Below, in pieces: positions 44,138 through 53,356 of a stretch of DNA of 64,000 nt. The notes beneath the pieces are model-generated. The model did no database searches and was not told where the DNA came from. It was given only the letters and a program-made list of their open reading frames with translations. The position numbers and the translations under genes were made by a program. Numbering within the stretch: position 1 is the first letter of the stretch; the number at the start of each line of letters is the position of its first letter. This stretch comes from Paracoccus sp. MC1862 (GTDB taxonomy: Bacteria; Pseudomonadota; Alphaproteobacteria; Rhodobacterales; Rhodobacteraceae), in NCBI RefSeq assembly GCF_016617715.1, contig NZ_CP067225.1:124001-188000 (forward strand), written 5' to 3'.

Positions 44138-45257
44138 GAGTATGTCAGCAAAGCCTGTTGGTCTCTTTCCTGATCATGCGAGAAGCCTGCGGAATGCCGG
44201 GAGATATCCCTCCCGCCGGGCGATGAGCCAGCGGGCATAGCCGTCGAGATTCCGGGTCGCCGGACCTCGGAACGGCTTGAGAAACTCCTTCCACCTCGCG
44301 TGGAGCGAGTTGATGGTGTTCAGGTGGTAGGTTGCCGGCGTGCGGAAGCTCCTGCGCCCGCCAACGAGCATCCAGTAGCCCAGGCCGGCGGCGGTGGCGA
44401 TTGCCTGATATTGCGGCGCGCCGTCGGATAGCAGCAAGGCATCCGGCGCCACCTGGGGCAGGAGTGCCGCGGCGATCGTCGGTTGCCGGGTGTCGGGAAT
44501 GTAGGTGAGGTTCGCGCGGCCGCTCCGGTCTGCGACCCCCAGAACAGGCTTGAGGAAACGCCGGACGATCGCCTGCGGCGGACCCTGCCGGCCGTAGTCG
44601 CGCCAGCGTTGGCGGGGCGGTTGCGGGTGGAGGTTGGGCGCTCTGTGAGGGCGCACCCATTCCCGGCTGCCTTTGCGGCTCTCGCGCTGAAAGGTCTCGT
44701 CGGCTTCCACGATTCCTTGGAATACCTCGACCGGGGCGCTTGGCAGCGCGGATAGCACCCGCATGCGCCAGCGCCAGACAGTATCGCGCGAGATCCCGAG
44801 CTTCCTGGCCAGCTTGCGGCAGGAGAGCGGAGCATCGCCGAACATGTCCCTGACCGCCTCAAGAAGCAGATCCGGACGATGGACGCCCGCGGCTGGGGTC
44901 CCTGTCAGGCCGCTCCAAGTCCGCTTGCAGTCCTTGCAGCGCCAGCGCTGCTCGCCACGTTCGGTGCGGCCCCACTTGCGGCGGTCATCGCCGCCACACC
45001 AGGGGCAAGCGCGATCCACTGCCGCTCCGTCGATCTCGACACGGGCTTCGGCATGCTGCCGGGCCTCCTTCAGCGCCCTTTCGGCCTCGGCGATCTGGTT
45101 GGGTGCAAGTCTCTTGATCTGATCGAGCAGCCGATCCAGCTTGCTTCGACGCTTAGGATGGTTCGGCACGGCTGCGCTCCTCCGATGACAGGGACGAGCA
45201 ATGTTAGCGGATCATGCCAGCCGCGAAGCCTCACCAACAGATTTTGCTGACATGCCC
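44138..45257 (-). mobile_element. IS1595 family element B
   Basis: 1120 bp. The terminal inverted repeats share ATGTCAGCAAA and CTGTTGG (left starts gagtatgtcagc; right end, read inward, gggcatgtcagc). An 8-bp target duplication CTGTCGAG flanks it. One transposase gene is present and no passenger. The ends and transposase differ from element A, so these are two independent insertions. Confidence 0.92.
44174..45169 (-). CDS. IS1595 family transposase (element B)
   Basis: A 331-residue transposase with zinc ribbon 'ACPWCGGDDRRKWGRTERGE' plus 'CKDC', HTH 'CRKLARKLGISRDTVWRWRM', and DDE core starting 'GIVEADETFQRESRKGSREW'. Then come 'LLSDGAPQYQAIATAAGLGY' and 'HLNTINSLHARWKEFLKPFR', the IS1595 Asn-type final motif. 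It appears intact. Confidence 0.92.
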   Translation of the reverse strand: MPNHPKRRSKLDRLLDQIKRLAPNQIAEAERALKEARQHAEARVEIDGAAVDRACPWCGGDDRRKWGRTERGEQRWRCKDCKRTWSGLTGTPAAGVHRPDLLLEAVRDMFGDAPLSCRKLARKLGISRDTVWRWRMRVLSALPSAPVEVFQGIVEADETFQRESRKGSREWVRPHRAPNLHPQPPRQRWRDYGRQGPPQAIVRRFLKPVLGVADRSGRANLTYIPDTRQPTIAAALLPQVAPDALLLSDGAPQYQAIATAAGLGYWMLVGGRRSFRTPATYHLNTINSLHARWKEFLKPFRGPATRNLDGYARWLIARREGYLPAFRRLLA

Positions 45258-45265
45258 CTGTCGAG
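45258..45265. repeat. 8-bp target duplication of IS1595 element B (right copy)
   Basis: CTGTCGAG, matching 44130-44137. Confidence 0.93.
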
Positions 45266-45474
45266 CATCGTGGCGGCGTAACCGCCATGCACCGATCCAA
45301 GCGGATTGTAGACGCTGCGATCGGGCGTCCCTTCGAAGACGGCATGGCCGGGCTCGACCTCGACCAGGTCGAACGCCAGCTTCGCGCCGATCGGCGGCTG
45401 CAGCCCGCCTGCGATCATCGCGCGGAGCTGCTGGAGGCCATCGGGCGCATCTTCTTGCGGTTTGTCCATCGCGC

Positions 45475-46173
45475 TTACCACGGTTCGTGGAAGGGGCGGA
45501 CCTCGGCGAGGAACGACCAGGCGTCGCGCGGCTGGTGCGCGAGATGATGGACTTCGGCCGCGATCGAGGCGGGCGAGATGAAGAAATCGTCCGCGGCGTC
45601 GGGCAGTTGCTCGCGCTGCCACGGCACGTCGATCACCGCATCGATGATCAGATAGGCGACATGGATGCCCTTCGGCCCCAGGTCCCGCGCCAGCGACTCC
45701 GCCAGGATGCGCTGCGCGGCCTTGGTCGGGGCGAAACCGGCGAAACCGGCGCTCCCACGCATGGCGGAGGTGTTGCCGGTGACGATCAGAGCGCCTTCGC
45801 CCGCCGCGATCATCGCCGGCGTCGTCAGCCGCGCGAGGTGGAACAGCGCCATCGTGTTGATCTCGAAGTTGCGCTGGAGCGTTTCGGCCTCGACCTCGGT
45901 GAACGTGCCGAACGCGCCGCCGACGGCGTTGTGGACGACAACCTTGGGGTTGCCGACCTCGGCGATCACGCGCGCCAGAGCTGCGGCGTCGGAGACGTCG
46001 CACGGCGCTGCGATCGAGTCCGGTATCTCCTTCTCCAGCGCGGCGAGACGGTCCTTGTCGCGGGCCAGCATCGCCACGCGATAGCCACCCTCGGCGAAGC
46101 GGCGTGCGATCGCGGCGCCGGTGCCGGGACCGACCCCGGTAACGAGGGCGAGAGGTTTGGTCGTGCCTGTCAT
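45475..46173 (-). CDS. SDR-family oxidoreductase with Phe at the usual catalytic Tyr
   Basis: A 232-residue short-chain dehydrogenase. The cofactor motif is 'ALVTGVGPGTGAAIARRFAE', with 'NAVGGAFGTF' in place of NNAG, and Ser in 'IVTGNTSAMRG'. The YxxxK position reads 'FAGFAPTKAAQ', so Lys is present but Tyr is replaced by Phe. I recall a subfamily with this F..K arrangement, so it may use a different mechanism or bind ligand without reduction. The ATG overlaps the isomerase stop (ATGA). Third gene of the HxlR-led operon. Confidence 0.85.
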   Translation of the reverse strand: MTGTTKPLALVTGVGPGTGAAIARRFAEGGYRVAMLARDKDRLAALEKEIPDSIAAPCDVSDAAALARVIAEVGNPKVVVHNAVGGAFGTFTEVEAETLQRNFEINTMALFHLARLTTPAMIAAGEGALIVTGNTSAMRGSAGFAGFAPTKAAQRILAESLARDLGPKGIHVAYLIIDAVIDVPWQREQLPDAADDFFISPASIAAEVHHLAHQPRDAWSFLAEVRPFHEPW

Positions 46174-46763
46174 GCCGCGTCCTCCTGGCGCGCGAGTTCC
46201 TCGCGCACGAAATCGAGCCGGTCGTTGCCGAAGAACATCGCGTCTCCGACGAAGATGGTGGGTGTGCCGAACACGCCGCGCTCGGCGGCCTCGGCGGTGT
46301 TTGCGTCGAGCTGCGCGGCGACCTCCGGCGTGTCGATCCGACTGGCGACCGGGCCTGCGTCGATCCCGGCCGCCGCGATCACCGCAAGGATGTCATCGGC
46401 CGTTGCGAGCGTTTCTCCTTCGCTCCAGATCGCGCGATAGAGGGCCAGCGTGATTGTCGCGGCATCAGCCGGGGATTGCGCCGCCAGGACCGCCCGCGAA
46501 CAGGCATCGCCATCGTTCGCGCGCATCTCCGAGGGGTTGAGCGGCACGCCATAGCGCTGCCCCCAGCGCGCCAGATCGGCGCGGGCGTAGGCCCCTTTCG
46601 CCTTGCAGGTGATCGTGGTCGGGACGTTGCCGACCAGTTCCATCAGCTTCAGGACCCTGATCGGCCGCAGCGCGATATCGGCATCCATCCCGGTCAGCTG
46701 GGTGAAGGCCATGTAGCTGTAGGGGCTGCGGAAATCATAGAAGAACTCGATCGATTGCCTCAT
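46170..46763 (-). CDS. 2-hydroxychromene-2-carboxylate isomerase/DsbA-like thioredoxin-fold protein
   Basis: A 197-residue protein. 'IEFFYDFRSPYSYMAFTQL' is the N-terminal thioredoxin-fold signature of the HCCA isomerase/GST-kappa family, with Ser in the DFxSPYSY motif as glutathione-contacting residue. 'GVFGTPTIFVGDAMFFGNDR' is the cis-Pro C-terminal block. The family isomerises aromatic ring-cleavage intermediates with glutathione or acts on related thiol substrates. It overlaps the HxlR gene and the SDR gene by ATGA on both sides. The real substrate is unknown. Confidence 0.88.
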   Translation of the reverse strand: MRQSIEFFYDFRSPYSYMAFTQLTGMDADIALRPIRVLKLMELVGNVPTTITCKAKGAYARADLARWGQRYGVPLNPSEMRANDGDACSRAVLAAQSPADAATITLALYRAIWSEGETLATADDILAVIAAAGIDAGPVASRIDTPEVAAQLDANTAEAAERGVFGTPTIFVGDAMFFGNDRLDFVREELARQEDAA

Positions 46764-47260
46764 TCGCCTGCTCCTGTGCCTTGATTGAGAAGTTGGCGTG
46801 TGCGGTCATCCGCCGCCGGACCGGGTCGAAGCCGGGCGCGACCACGCGGCACCGGAGCGCCGGTTTCGGCATCGACGAGCGCCAGCGTCAGGGGGCGCCC
46901 GGTCTCCCGATCGACCATCTCGACAGGCGGCGCGCCAAGGCCGGTCGCATTCCAGCGATCACCCCATTCACGCAGCGCGACGCTGACTTTCCACAGGTCG
47001 CGGCCCTTGGCGGTCAGGCGGTATTCGTCGCGCGGCGGACGATCCTGATAGCGCGCCCGTTCGACGATGCCATGCGCGACGAGGTGCTTCAGCCGGGCGG
47101 CAAGCGTCGCTGCGGGAATGCCGGTGCTGGCCCGCAGATCGTCGTAGCGGCGCAGCCCCAGCGAAAGGTCGCGGATCAGCAGCAGGGTCCATCGGTCGCC
47201 GATCAGTTCCAGCGCCCCGGCGATCGAGCATCGCATTCCGGCAAAGGATTTCGGCTTCAT
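46760..47260 (-). CDS. HxlR-family transcriptional regulator
   Basis: A 166-residue winged-helix regulator. 'CSIAGALELIGDRWTLLLIR' and 'DLSLGLRRYDDLRASTGIPA' are the HxlR signature, with the HTH continuing 'TLAARLKHLVAHGIVERARY'. The N-terminal Cys (Cys11) is the redox/quinone-sensing Cys position used by several HxlR proteins. It is the first gene of the minus-strand operon and divergent from an AcuI-like reductase. The palindrome just upstream is the likely operator. Expected role: derepression by electrophiles or quinones. Confidence 0.9.
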   Translation of the reverse strand: MKPKSFAGMRCSIAGALELIGDRWTLLLIRDLSLGLRRYDDLRASTGIPAATLAARLKHLVAHGIVERARYQDRPPRDEYRLTAKGRDLWKVSVALREWGDRWNATGLGAPPVEMVDRETGRPLTLALVDAETGAPVPRGRARLRPGPAADDRTRQLLNQGTGAGE

Positions 47261-47280
47261 CAGGCAGGCCCTCGACTCAG

Positions 47281-47293
47281 TTCAATTATTGAA
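47281..47293. promoter_or_regulatory. Candidate HxlR operator
   Basis: Perfect 13-base palindrome TTCAATTATTGAA, 20 bases upstream of the hxlR ATG and about 85 bases before the divergent reductase gene, in an AT-rich patch (…gaattaagtag). Position and symmetry suit HxlR binding to control both transcripts. Inferred only. Confidence 0.55.
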
Positions 47294-47377
47294 TTAAGTA
47301 GAGGCAACGCCATACGCAAGCGCCCCGACCGGGTGCAGCATCGCCGCGCCCTTGCCGCGAACTGTCAGGAGAGAGCC

Positions 47378-48364
47378 ATGCCGTTCCGTGCCATCCGCGC
47401 CAGCCGAACCGATGCAGGCGTCACGACCGAACTCGTGATGCTTGAGGACAGTGATCTTGATGTCGGAGAGGTCACGGTCAGGGTCGACTACTCGACCATC
47501 AACTACAAGGACGGGCTGGCGATCACCAACGCATCGCCGGTCATCCGGCGTTTCCCGATGATCCCCGGCATCGACTTGGCGGGTGTCGTCGAGGCTTCGG
47601 ACAGCGCCGAGTTCGCCGCCGGCGACGCGGTGGTGCTGAATGGCTGGGGCCTCAGCCAGACACATGACGGCGGCTTCGCGCAGAAAGCGCGGGTGCCTGC
47701 CGACTGGCTGATCAAGCTGCCTGCGGGCATCGATACCCGCCATGCGGCCGCCATCGGGACGGCGGGTTATACCGCGATGCTGTCGGTCCTTGCCCTCGAA
47801 CATGGCGGCGTGACGCCGGACAAGGGCGACGTGCTGGTCACCGGCGCCAGTGGCGGTGTCGGGTCGGTTGCGATCGCGCTGCTGGCCCAGCTCGGCTACC
47901 GCGTCATCGCCTCCACCGGACGACCGGAAGAAGCCGAGTATCTGACCGCTCTGGGCGCAGCCGAGATCATCGACCGCGCCACGCTGTCGCAACAGGGTGC
48001 GCCGATCGCAACGGAACGTTGGGCCGGTGCGATCGACACCGTCGGCAGCCATACGCTGGCCAACGTGCTGGCGCAGACCCGATACGGCGGTGTCGTTGCC
48101 AATTGCGGGCTGGCACAGGGTGTGGACCTGCCGGGCAGCGTCCTGCCCTTCATCCTGCGCGGCGTGACGCTGGCAGGAATCGACTCGGTCAACGCCCCGA
48201 AGGCGAAGCGGATCGAGGCATGGACGCGACTGGCAAGCGACCTCGACCTTGGCAAGCTGGACGCCATGGTGACGACCGTGGGTCTGGAGGAGGCGCCGGA
48301 TGTCGCGCGCAGCATTCTTTCGGGCAGCATTCGGGGCCGGACGGTCGTCGACGTCAATCGCTGA
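47378..48364 (+). CDS. AcuI/YhdH-type NADPH-dependent oxidoreductase
   Basis: A 328-residue MDR protein without zinc ligands. 'VDYSTINYKDGLAITNASPV' is the AcuI/YhdH signature. Further on are 'RFPMIPGIDLAGVV', 'GWGLSQTHDGGFAQKARVPA', the cofactor motif 'VLVTGASGGVGSVAIALLAQ' and 'LRGVTLAGIDSVNAPKAKRI'. AcuI reduces acryloyl-CoA; YhdH relatives act on acrylate-like enals. The ATG at 47378 follows AGGAGAG, a strong ribosome-binding site. It is divergent from hxlR, with a shared palindrome, pointing to a role in electrophile detoxification. It is the one intact enzyme of this locus. Confidence 0.9.
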   Translation: MPFRAIRASRTDAGVTTELVMLEDSDLDVGEVTVRVDYSTINYKDGLAITNASPVIRRFPMIPGIDLAGVVEASDSAEFAAGDAVVLNGWGLSQTHDGGFAQKARVPADWLIKLPAGIDTRHAAAIGTAGYTAMLSVLALEHGGVTPDKGDVLVTGASGGVGSVAIALLAQLGYRVIASTGRPEEAEYLTALGAAEIIDRATLSQQGAPIATERWAGAIDTVGSHTLANVLAQTRYGGVVANCGLAQGVDLPGSVLPFILRGVTLAGIDSVNAPKAKRIEAWTRLASDLDLGKLDAMVTTVGLEEAPDVARSILSGSIRGRTVVDVNR

Positions 48365-48668
48365 GAGTCAGGCAGCGGTCGCTGGACGTGGCTCATCTTC
48401 GGCAAGCCTCGGCGGGCTGATCTGAGCGCCGCGCCCGCGAAGTCCGGTCCTGACCAGCCGCCGAGAGCGGGAAACAAAGACGCTGCAAGCGGCGCCGAGT
48501 GTCTGCTCCGGATGATTGCCGCGAGTGCCAAGCCACGCATGCAAAGGGCTGCTTTCTGACCGTCAGAGCGATGCGATGACCTCTTTCGCAGACCGACTTT
48601 GGGCCTGCGGCGAATGGCAGTTCCGTCCCGCACTGCTGAGGCCCGGGACTGCGCAGCCAAAGGCTGGT
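48365..48668. other. Intergenic DNA between acuI-like gene and IS110 element
   Basis: About 300 bases; no gene, clear terminator or repeat recognised. It probably includes the 3' end of the adjacent IS110-type element. Confidence 0.45.
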
Positions 48669-49670
<1,002 letters not shown>

Positions 49671-49899
49671 TCAGGCCCAAAACCGTTGAAGGGGGCCGAC
49701 CCAACTTGCTCTCGGCTCTGAAAAACCCAGGGCCTGACGGTCCAATCCCCACCCGAACTTCCCACATCGTGGGCTGCCCGGGGAGACGTTCCGCTGATGG
49801 GCACGTCCCACGGACAAGATAAAAAGAGATCTGTCTCGCTCTGTCTGACCCGTGTCTGGTCTGCTGCTAAGTGGATTTCAGCCTTGGTTGCGCCGCCGC

Positions 49900-50950
49900 C
49901 GGGATTGGCATCGGCTGGCTGATACAGCCCTGATCAGGCGTCTGACTGGCCTGCTCCACTGAGGTGGTCCATTTCCAATCCTGGTGCATGACGGGTCTCG
50001 GCGCTGTGGTGGGGGGAGCTGGCGAAGGGGTTCGGGGTGGCGAAGCCGGTCCCTGCCGGACCTCGGGGGCGGCCGGCCGGCGGCCCAGGGATGGATGCGG
50101 GCGTTTCGTGTTGTAATGGCGCCGCCGCGCCTCAATGACGATCCTTGCTTCGGCGCGGCGGGAGAAGATCTTCCCATCGAGCCGCTGGTCGCGGCGTTTC
50201 GCGTTGAAGCTCTCGCAGCAGCCAATCGTCCGGGAAACAGTCCCCCGGACTGTTTCCTGATCCTCCGCCATCCCGAGGTGACCCCGGCTCGATGCAGGCC
50301 GTGCCGGTGCCGACCGCGGCGATCCCGTCGCGCACCGCCCTGGCCACGAACTCCGGGCCCTTGTCGGACCTGATGTGATCGGGCACGCCGCGTGAGGCAT
50401 GAACCGGTCCGACAGCACGTCGATGACATCCATCGACCGGCGCCTGCGGCTGATCCGGATGGCCAAGGCATTCCCGGGTGAAATCGTCGATCAGGTCGCG
50501 CATGCGGAACCTCCTGCCGTCCCGGGTCCGGGACCCCGGCGAAGTCGCAAGACCAGCCGTGCTCTGGCCGCTCTGGCCGCAGACGAGGCACGATCCGTCG
50601 TTGAGCCACAGGCGCGCCCTCCTCGGTTGCCTGTGCGGGACCTTCAGCCCCTCCCGCCGCCGTCGACGCAGGCGTCGACCCTTCCCCCCCCGCTTCACGT
50701 CCATCGCCCAGCCCGCGCTGCGGAGCAACGCCGTGATCCGGCGGCAGCCGGAGCGGCCCTGCCGGCGCGTGCGATGATGTCAGCAGTCAGCGCCTCTTCA
50801 TCGGCCTGCCCGCGCGGCACCTTCCGGCTCGGGTCGAGCGATGCTGCCCGGGCACGCGGCAGGCAAGGCGCTCCGACACCTGGAACGTCTGCCGAACATG
50901 CGCGATGCAAGCACGGCGGCGGGCGGGACCTGGAAGTTTCCCGAGGCGTT
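49900..50950 (-). pseudogene. IS3 OrfB (rve integrase) relic
   Basis: Pieces in several frames: 'RLWLNDGSCLV' near 50610, 'RDGRRFRMRDLIDDFTRECL', 'RGVPDHIRSDKGPEFVARAV', 'IAAVGTGTACIEPGSP', and in another frame 'SFNAKRRDQRLDGKIFSRRA' and 'ARRRHYNTKRPHPSLGRRPA'. These are the DDE landmarks of IS407-type transposases. The catalytic Glu-containing WENGYIE block is destroyed where the palindrome at 50233-50257 lies. Confidence 0.78.
50233..50257. repeat. REP-like palindrome inside the IS3 relic
   Basis: Perfect 11-bp arms GGAAACAGTCC (50233-50243) and GGACTGTTTCC (50247-50257), 3-base loop. It is very similar to the palindrome at 59612-59636 (core AACAGTCC/GGACTGTT), indicating a dispersed palindromic repeat. 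Confidence 0.75.
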
Positions 50951-50959
50951 CGGCCACAG

Positions 50960-51220
50960 GCCCCACCTCTCAAGATCAGCTTCTCCAGCGTCAGTTCCGA
51001 CACCGCCTTGCGCAGCCGCCCATTCTCCCTCTCCGGCTCCTTCGCTTGAGCTGGTCGCCCTTCCGCCCGCCGAACTCCTTGCGCCGCCGGGAGCAGGTGA
51101 ACTGCGTCACCCTGATCGACCGCACCGCCTCGGCCACCGACCGGCCCTGCGACACCAACAGGTCGACCTGCCGGATCTGCGCGCGGCAAGCTCCTCCGGC
51201 TTGTGCTTCTTCTGCGCCAT
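50960..51220 (-). pseudogene. IS3 OrfA relic
   Basis: From the ATG at 51220 the frame begins MAQKKHKPEEL and soon shifts. Later pieces 'ERENGRLRKAVSELTLEKLI' match the leucine-zipper end of IS3 OrfA. Damaged by at least two frame changes. Confidence 0.7.
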
Positions 51221-51399
51221 CCCTCCGTCATCCAGCTGGCTCGAAAACATGCTTCAGAAAAGGACAACTTTCGGAGGGGCAGGCCAAGCACTGCAGCGCG
51301 ATCTCGCGCACCGGCGCCTCAACGCCGCTTCTTCAAATCGGATGTTTCCCCGAGCTTTCAATCCCGCAGGCAAGTGCATTCGGAACCGGGCGCCGGGGC

Positions 51400-52345
51400 A
51401 AGCAAGTGGCCACCCTTCTCCCGCCTGTCCACGCGGACCGCCGTCGTCGGCCTCACTGCTGTCGGCCTGTCACCGTGGCGGTTGCCGATCATCTTCTCGC
51501 CCGGAAGGCCGAGCGCGACAATCTTCCCGCTGAGAACTTCCTGAACGTGACTGGCGTCTGTCTCCACTATATGGAGCGCGGTACAAGAGCGCCTGTGGTC
51601 CTGCTGCATGGCAACGGCAGCATGATCTGGGACTTGGCGACAAGCGGCATCATCGAGCTTGCGGCCCGGAAGCATCGGGTGATCGTTCTCGACCGGCCGG
51701 GCTACGGGCACAGCGAGCGCCCGCGGAACAGGATCCGGACAGCCGAGGCGCAGGCCGACCTGATCCATGACGCGCCTGCGCAACTCGGCATCGAGCGTGC
51801 GACGGTTCTCGGCCATTCCTGGAGGTTGCCTGGCCGCGTTGCCCTTGCCCTCAAATATCCCGATCTGGTTGGAGGGCTCGTGCTGGCGTCAGGCTGCTAC
51901 TGGCTCTGCGTGGCGGCTCCGGCGGTGGGCGACGTCATCCGCCATACGATCTCGCGGTCCCGAGCCGACTGACAAGGCCACTCCTGATGCGGAAGATCTT
52001 CGGGCCCCGGCCGGTGCCGACGAAGTTCGCGGGGTTTCCGGAGGCCATGGCCATCCGTCCCTCACAACTCTGGGCAAGCACCGCGGAGTCGGCCCTGATG
52101 GTTCCGGATGCTCTTGCGGCCCAGGACACCTGCGCCCTGCTCAAGATGCCGGTCGCCATCGTGGCAGGCGCTGAGGACCGTCCTGTCGATGCGGAAGATC
52201 AGTCAGTCCGGCTGCACGAGGATACCCCGCACAGCAGCGTTCATTGTGTCCCCGGCGCGGGCCACATGATCCATCAGACAAAAGCCGCAGCAGTCATGTC
52301 CGTGATCGGGAAGGTGACTTCGCCGGTCGGTCAAGCCGCCCGGGC
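51400..52345 (+). pseudogene. Alpha/beta hydrolase, decayed
   Basis: One frame reads 'FLNVTGVCLHYMERGTRAPV', 'VLLHGNGSMIWDLATSGIIE' and 'VIVLDRPGYGHSERPRNRIR', then the nucleophile region 'ATVLGHSWRLPGRVALALKY', where GHSWG is disturbed, to a stop at 51972. The rest ('MRKIFGPRPVPTKFAGFPEA', 'PVAIVAGAEDRPVDAEDQSV' and 'HCVPGAGHMIHQTKAAAVMS', holding the Asp and His) is in another frame. At least one frameshift near 51950, and the N-terminus is in yet other frames. Normal members are about 300-340 residues. Non-functional. Confidence 0.78.
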
Positions 52346-52503
52346 AAAGGCTCTCTGTGCAGGGAGGAAGGACGACCTACTTCTGCCGTGCCTTGCGATC
52401 GGCATAGCGCCGGTCATCGACCCGGGGCTTGCCATGGCCTTTCGGAAAGAAAGGCCTCAAGCGCTCTGACTTGCCCCCCGCGGACAGCCAGAAAAGGTTG
52501 CTC

Positions 52504-52537
52504 ATGGATCAGAACTCCTTGCGGAGTTCTGATCCAT
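52504..52537. repeat. Long perfect hairpin
   Basis: Arms ATGGATCAGAACTCC (52504-52518) and GGAGTTCTGATCCAT (52523-52537) with a 4-base loop (ttgc). No T-run follows, so it is not a standard terminator. It lies between a decayed hydrolase and a small membrane-protein gene. It may be the relic of a small mobile element or a folded RNA signal. Confidence 0.8.
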
Positions 52538-52631
52538 GTCGAGCGCTCAGAAACAATGGGACTGAACAGCTAGCGACGCCTGTGGCGTGCTTGTGCTTTG
52601 CGACGCAGGACGCCGAGGCTAGAGCAGCGCG

Positions 52632-52826
52632 TCAGGGCATCGGCACGCGCGGGCCACCGTGGCCGGGGCGGTCCATCTGCGCCCAGTCGGGCACCCAGCC
52701 CATCCACTCGATCGTCCCGATCGCCACCACAACCGCCACAATGGCCGCGACCATTGCCGCCTGGCGCGCCGAAGGCGGATTGCGGACCCATCGCGCGGCC
52801 CGCATCAGCCAGATCATGTTGTTCAT
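52632..52826 (-). CDS. Small membrane protein, conserved hypothetical
   Basis: 64 residues. 'MNNMIWLMRAARWVRNPPSA' is followed by one hydrophobic helix (residues ~24-40, 'MVAAIVAVVVAIGTIEW') and a Pro-rich end. I recall similar small proteins divergent from COQ10-like genes in Rhodobacteraceae. Here too it is divergent (51 bases between starts), which supports a real gene. Function unknown. Confidence 0.65.
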   Translation of the reverse strand: MNNMIWLMRAARWVRNPPSARQAAMVAAIVAVVVAIGTIEWMGWVPDWAQMDRPGHGGPRVPMP

Positions 52827-52876
52827 CCTGCTCGACCTCTGTTAGACAAGCCCCGCCTGACGCCAAAGGACCGCCT

Positions 52877-53356
52877 GTGCCCCGCCACGCCGAAACCAGA
52901 GTGCTGCCCCATACCGCGCAGCAGATGTATGACCTCGTCGCGGATGTTGAAAGCTATCCGAAGTTCCTGCCGTGGAACACCGCGGCCCGCATCCGCTCGC
53001 GTCAGCAGCAGCCCGACGGCTCCGAGGTGATCGAGGCCGATCTGGTCATCAGCTTCAAGGTCTTCCGCGAACGCTTCGGCAGCCGGGTCACGCTGTTTCC
53101 GGCCGAAAAGCGCATCGACACCCGCTACCTGGACGGCCCCTTCACCCATCTGCACAGCGAATGGACGTTCGCCGACCGCCCCCAGGGCGGCTGCGAGGTC
53201 GGGTTCTTCGTGGATTTCGAGTTCCGCAGCGCCCTTCTCGGAAAGGTGATCGGCGTCGTCTTCGGCGAAGCGATGCACCGCATCGTCCGCGCCTTCGAGG
53301 AGCGGGCGAAGAAGCTTTACGGCGCAGGCCGGGCGGCGGATTCCCACAGGGCGTAG
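52877..53356 (+). CDS. COQ10/RatA-like START-domain protein
   Basis: A 159-residue protein of the polyketide-cyclase/COQ10 (SRPBCC) family. 'MYDLVADVESYPKFLPW' at the N-terminus, 'VEADLVISFKVFRERFGSRV'-type strands, and 'VGFFVDFEFRSALLGKVIGV' then 'FGEAMHRIVRAFEERAKKLY' forming the long C-terminal helix. The family binds ubiquinone and helps respiration (COQ10); the E. coli homologue RatA was described as a ribosome-associated toxin. The GTG at 52877 begins the family N-terminus; no ATG is available nearby. It ends 40 bases inside the convergent sulfotransferase-like gene. Confidence 0.88.
   Translation: MPRHAETRVLPHTAQQMYDLVADVESYPKFLPWNTAARIRSRQQQPDGSEVIEADLVISFKVFRERFGSRVTLFPAEKRIDTRYLDGPFTHLHSEWTFADRPQGGCEVGFFVDFEFRSALLGKVIGVVFGEAMHRIVRAFEERAKKLYGAGRAADSHRA

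Larger units (their letters stand above)
43838..45469 (-). pseudogene. PaaI-type hotdog thioesterase, split by an IS1595 element
   Basis: The 5' piece 45258-45469 encodes 'MDKPQEDAPDGLQQLRAMIA', 'FEGTPDRSVYNPLGSVHGGY' and 'AATMLD'. The 3' piece 43838-44137 continues 'SACGIAVHSQLGANRGYTTL', 'ELKVSYLRGL' and ends 'LVFDVENRQRAKDLP'. Removing the IS plus one target copy restores an uninterrupted ~160-residue frame with the hotdog motif HGGY..AATMLDSACGIAV. The catalytic region sits right at the insertion. It starts 5 bases after the SDR stop, inside the HxlR-led operon. Confidence 0.9.
49829..51270 (-). mobile_element. Decayed IS3 family element (IS407-like)
   Basis: OrfA starts at about 51220. 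OrfB fragments run down to ~49900 in several frames. The 3' end (49829-49941) is closely similar to 18793-18907 of the other IS3 relic. A palindromic element (50233-50257) sits inside OrfB. No intact transposase is possible. Ends are approximate. Confidence 0.78.

Noticed and set aside
43861..44240. Longer minus-strand frame 43867-44238 over the thioesterase 3' end
   Set aside because: Out of frame with the restored hotdog thioesterase; Arg/Ser-rich shadow.
52877..53356. RatA toxin of a toxin-antitoxin pair with the small divergent membrane protein as antitoxin
   Set aside because: The family name comes from E. coli RatA, but the sequence is equally COQ10-like, and the small protein is a divergent membrane protein, not a RatB-type partner.
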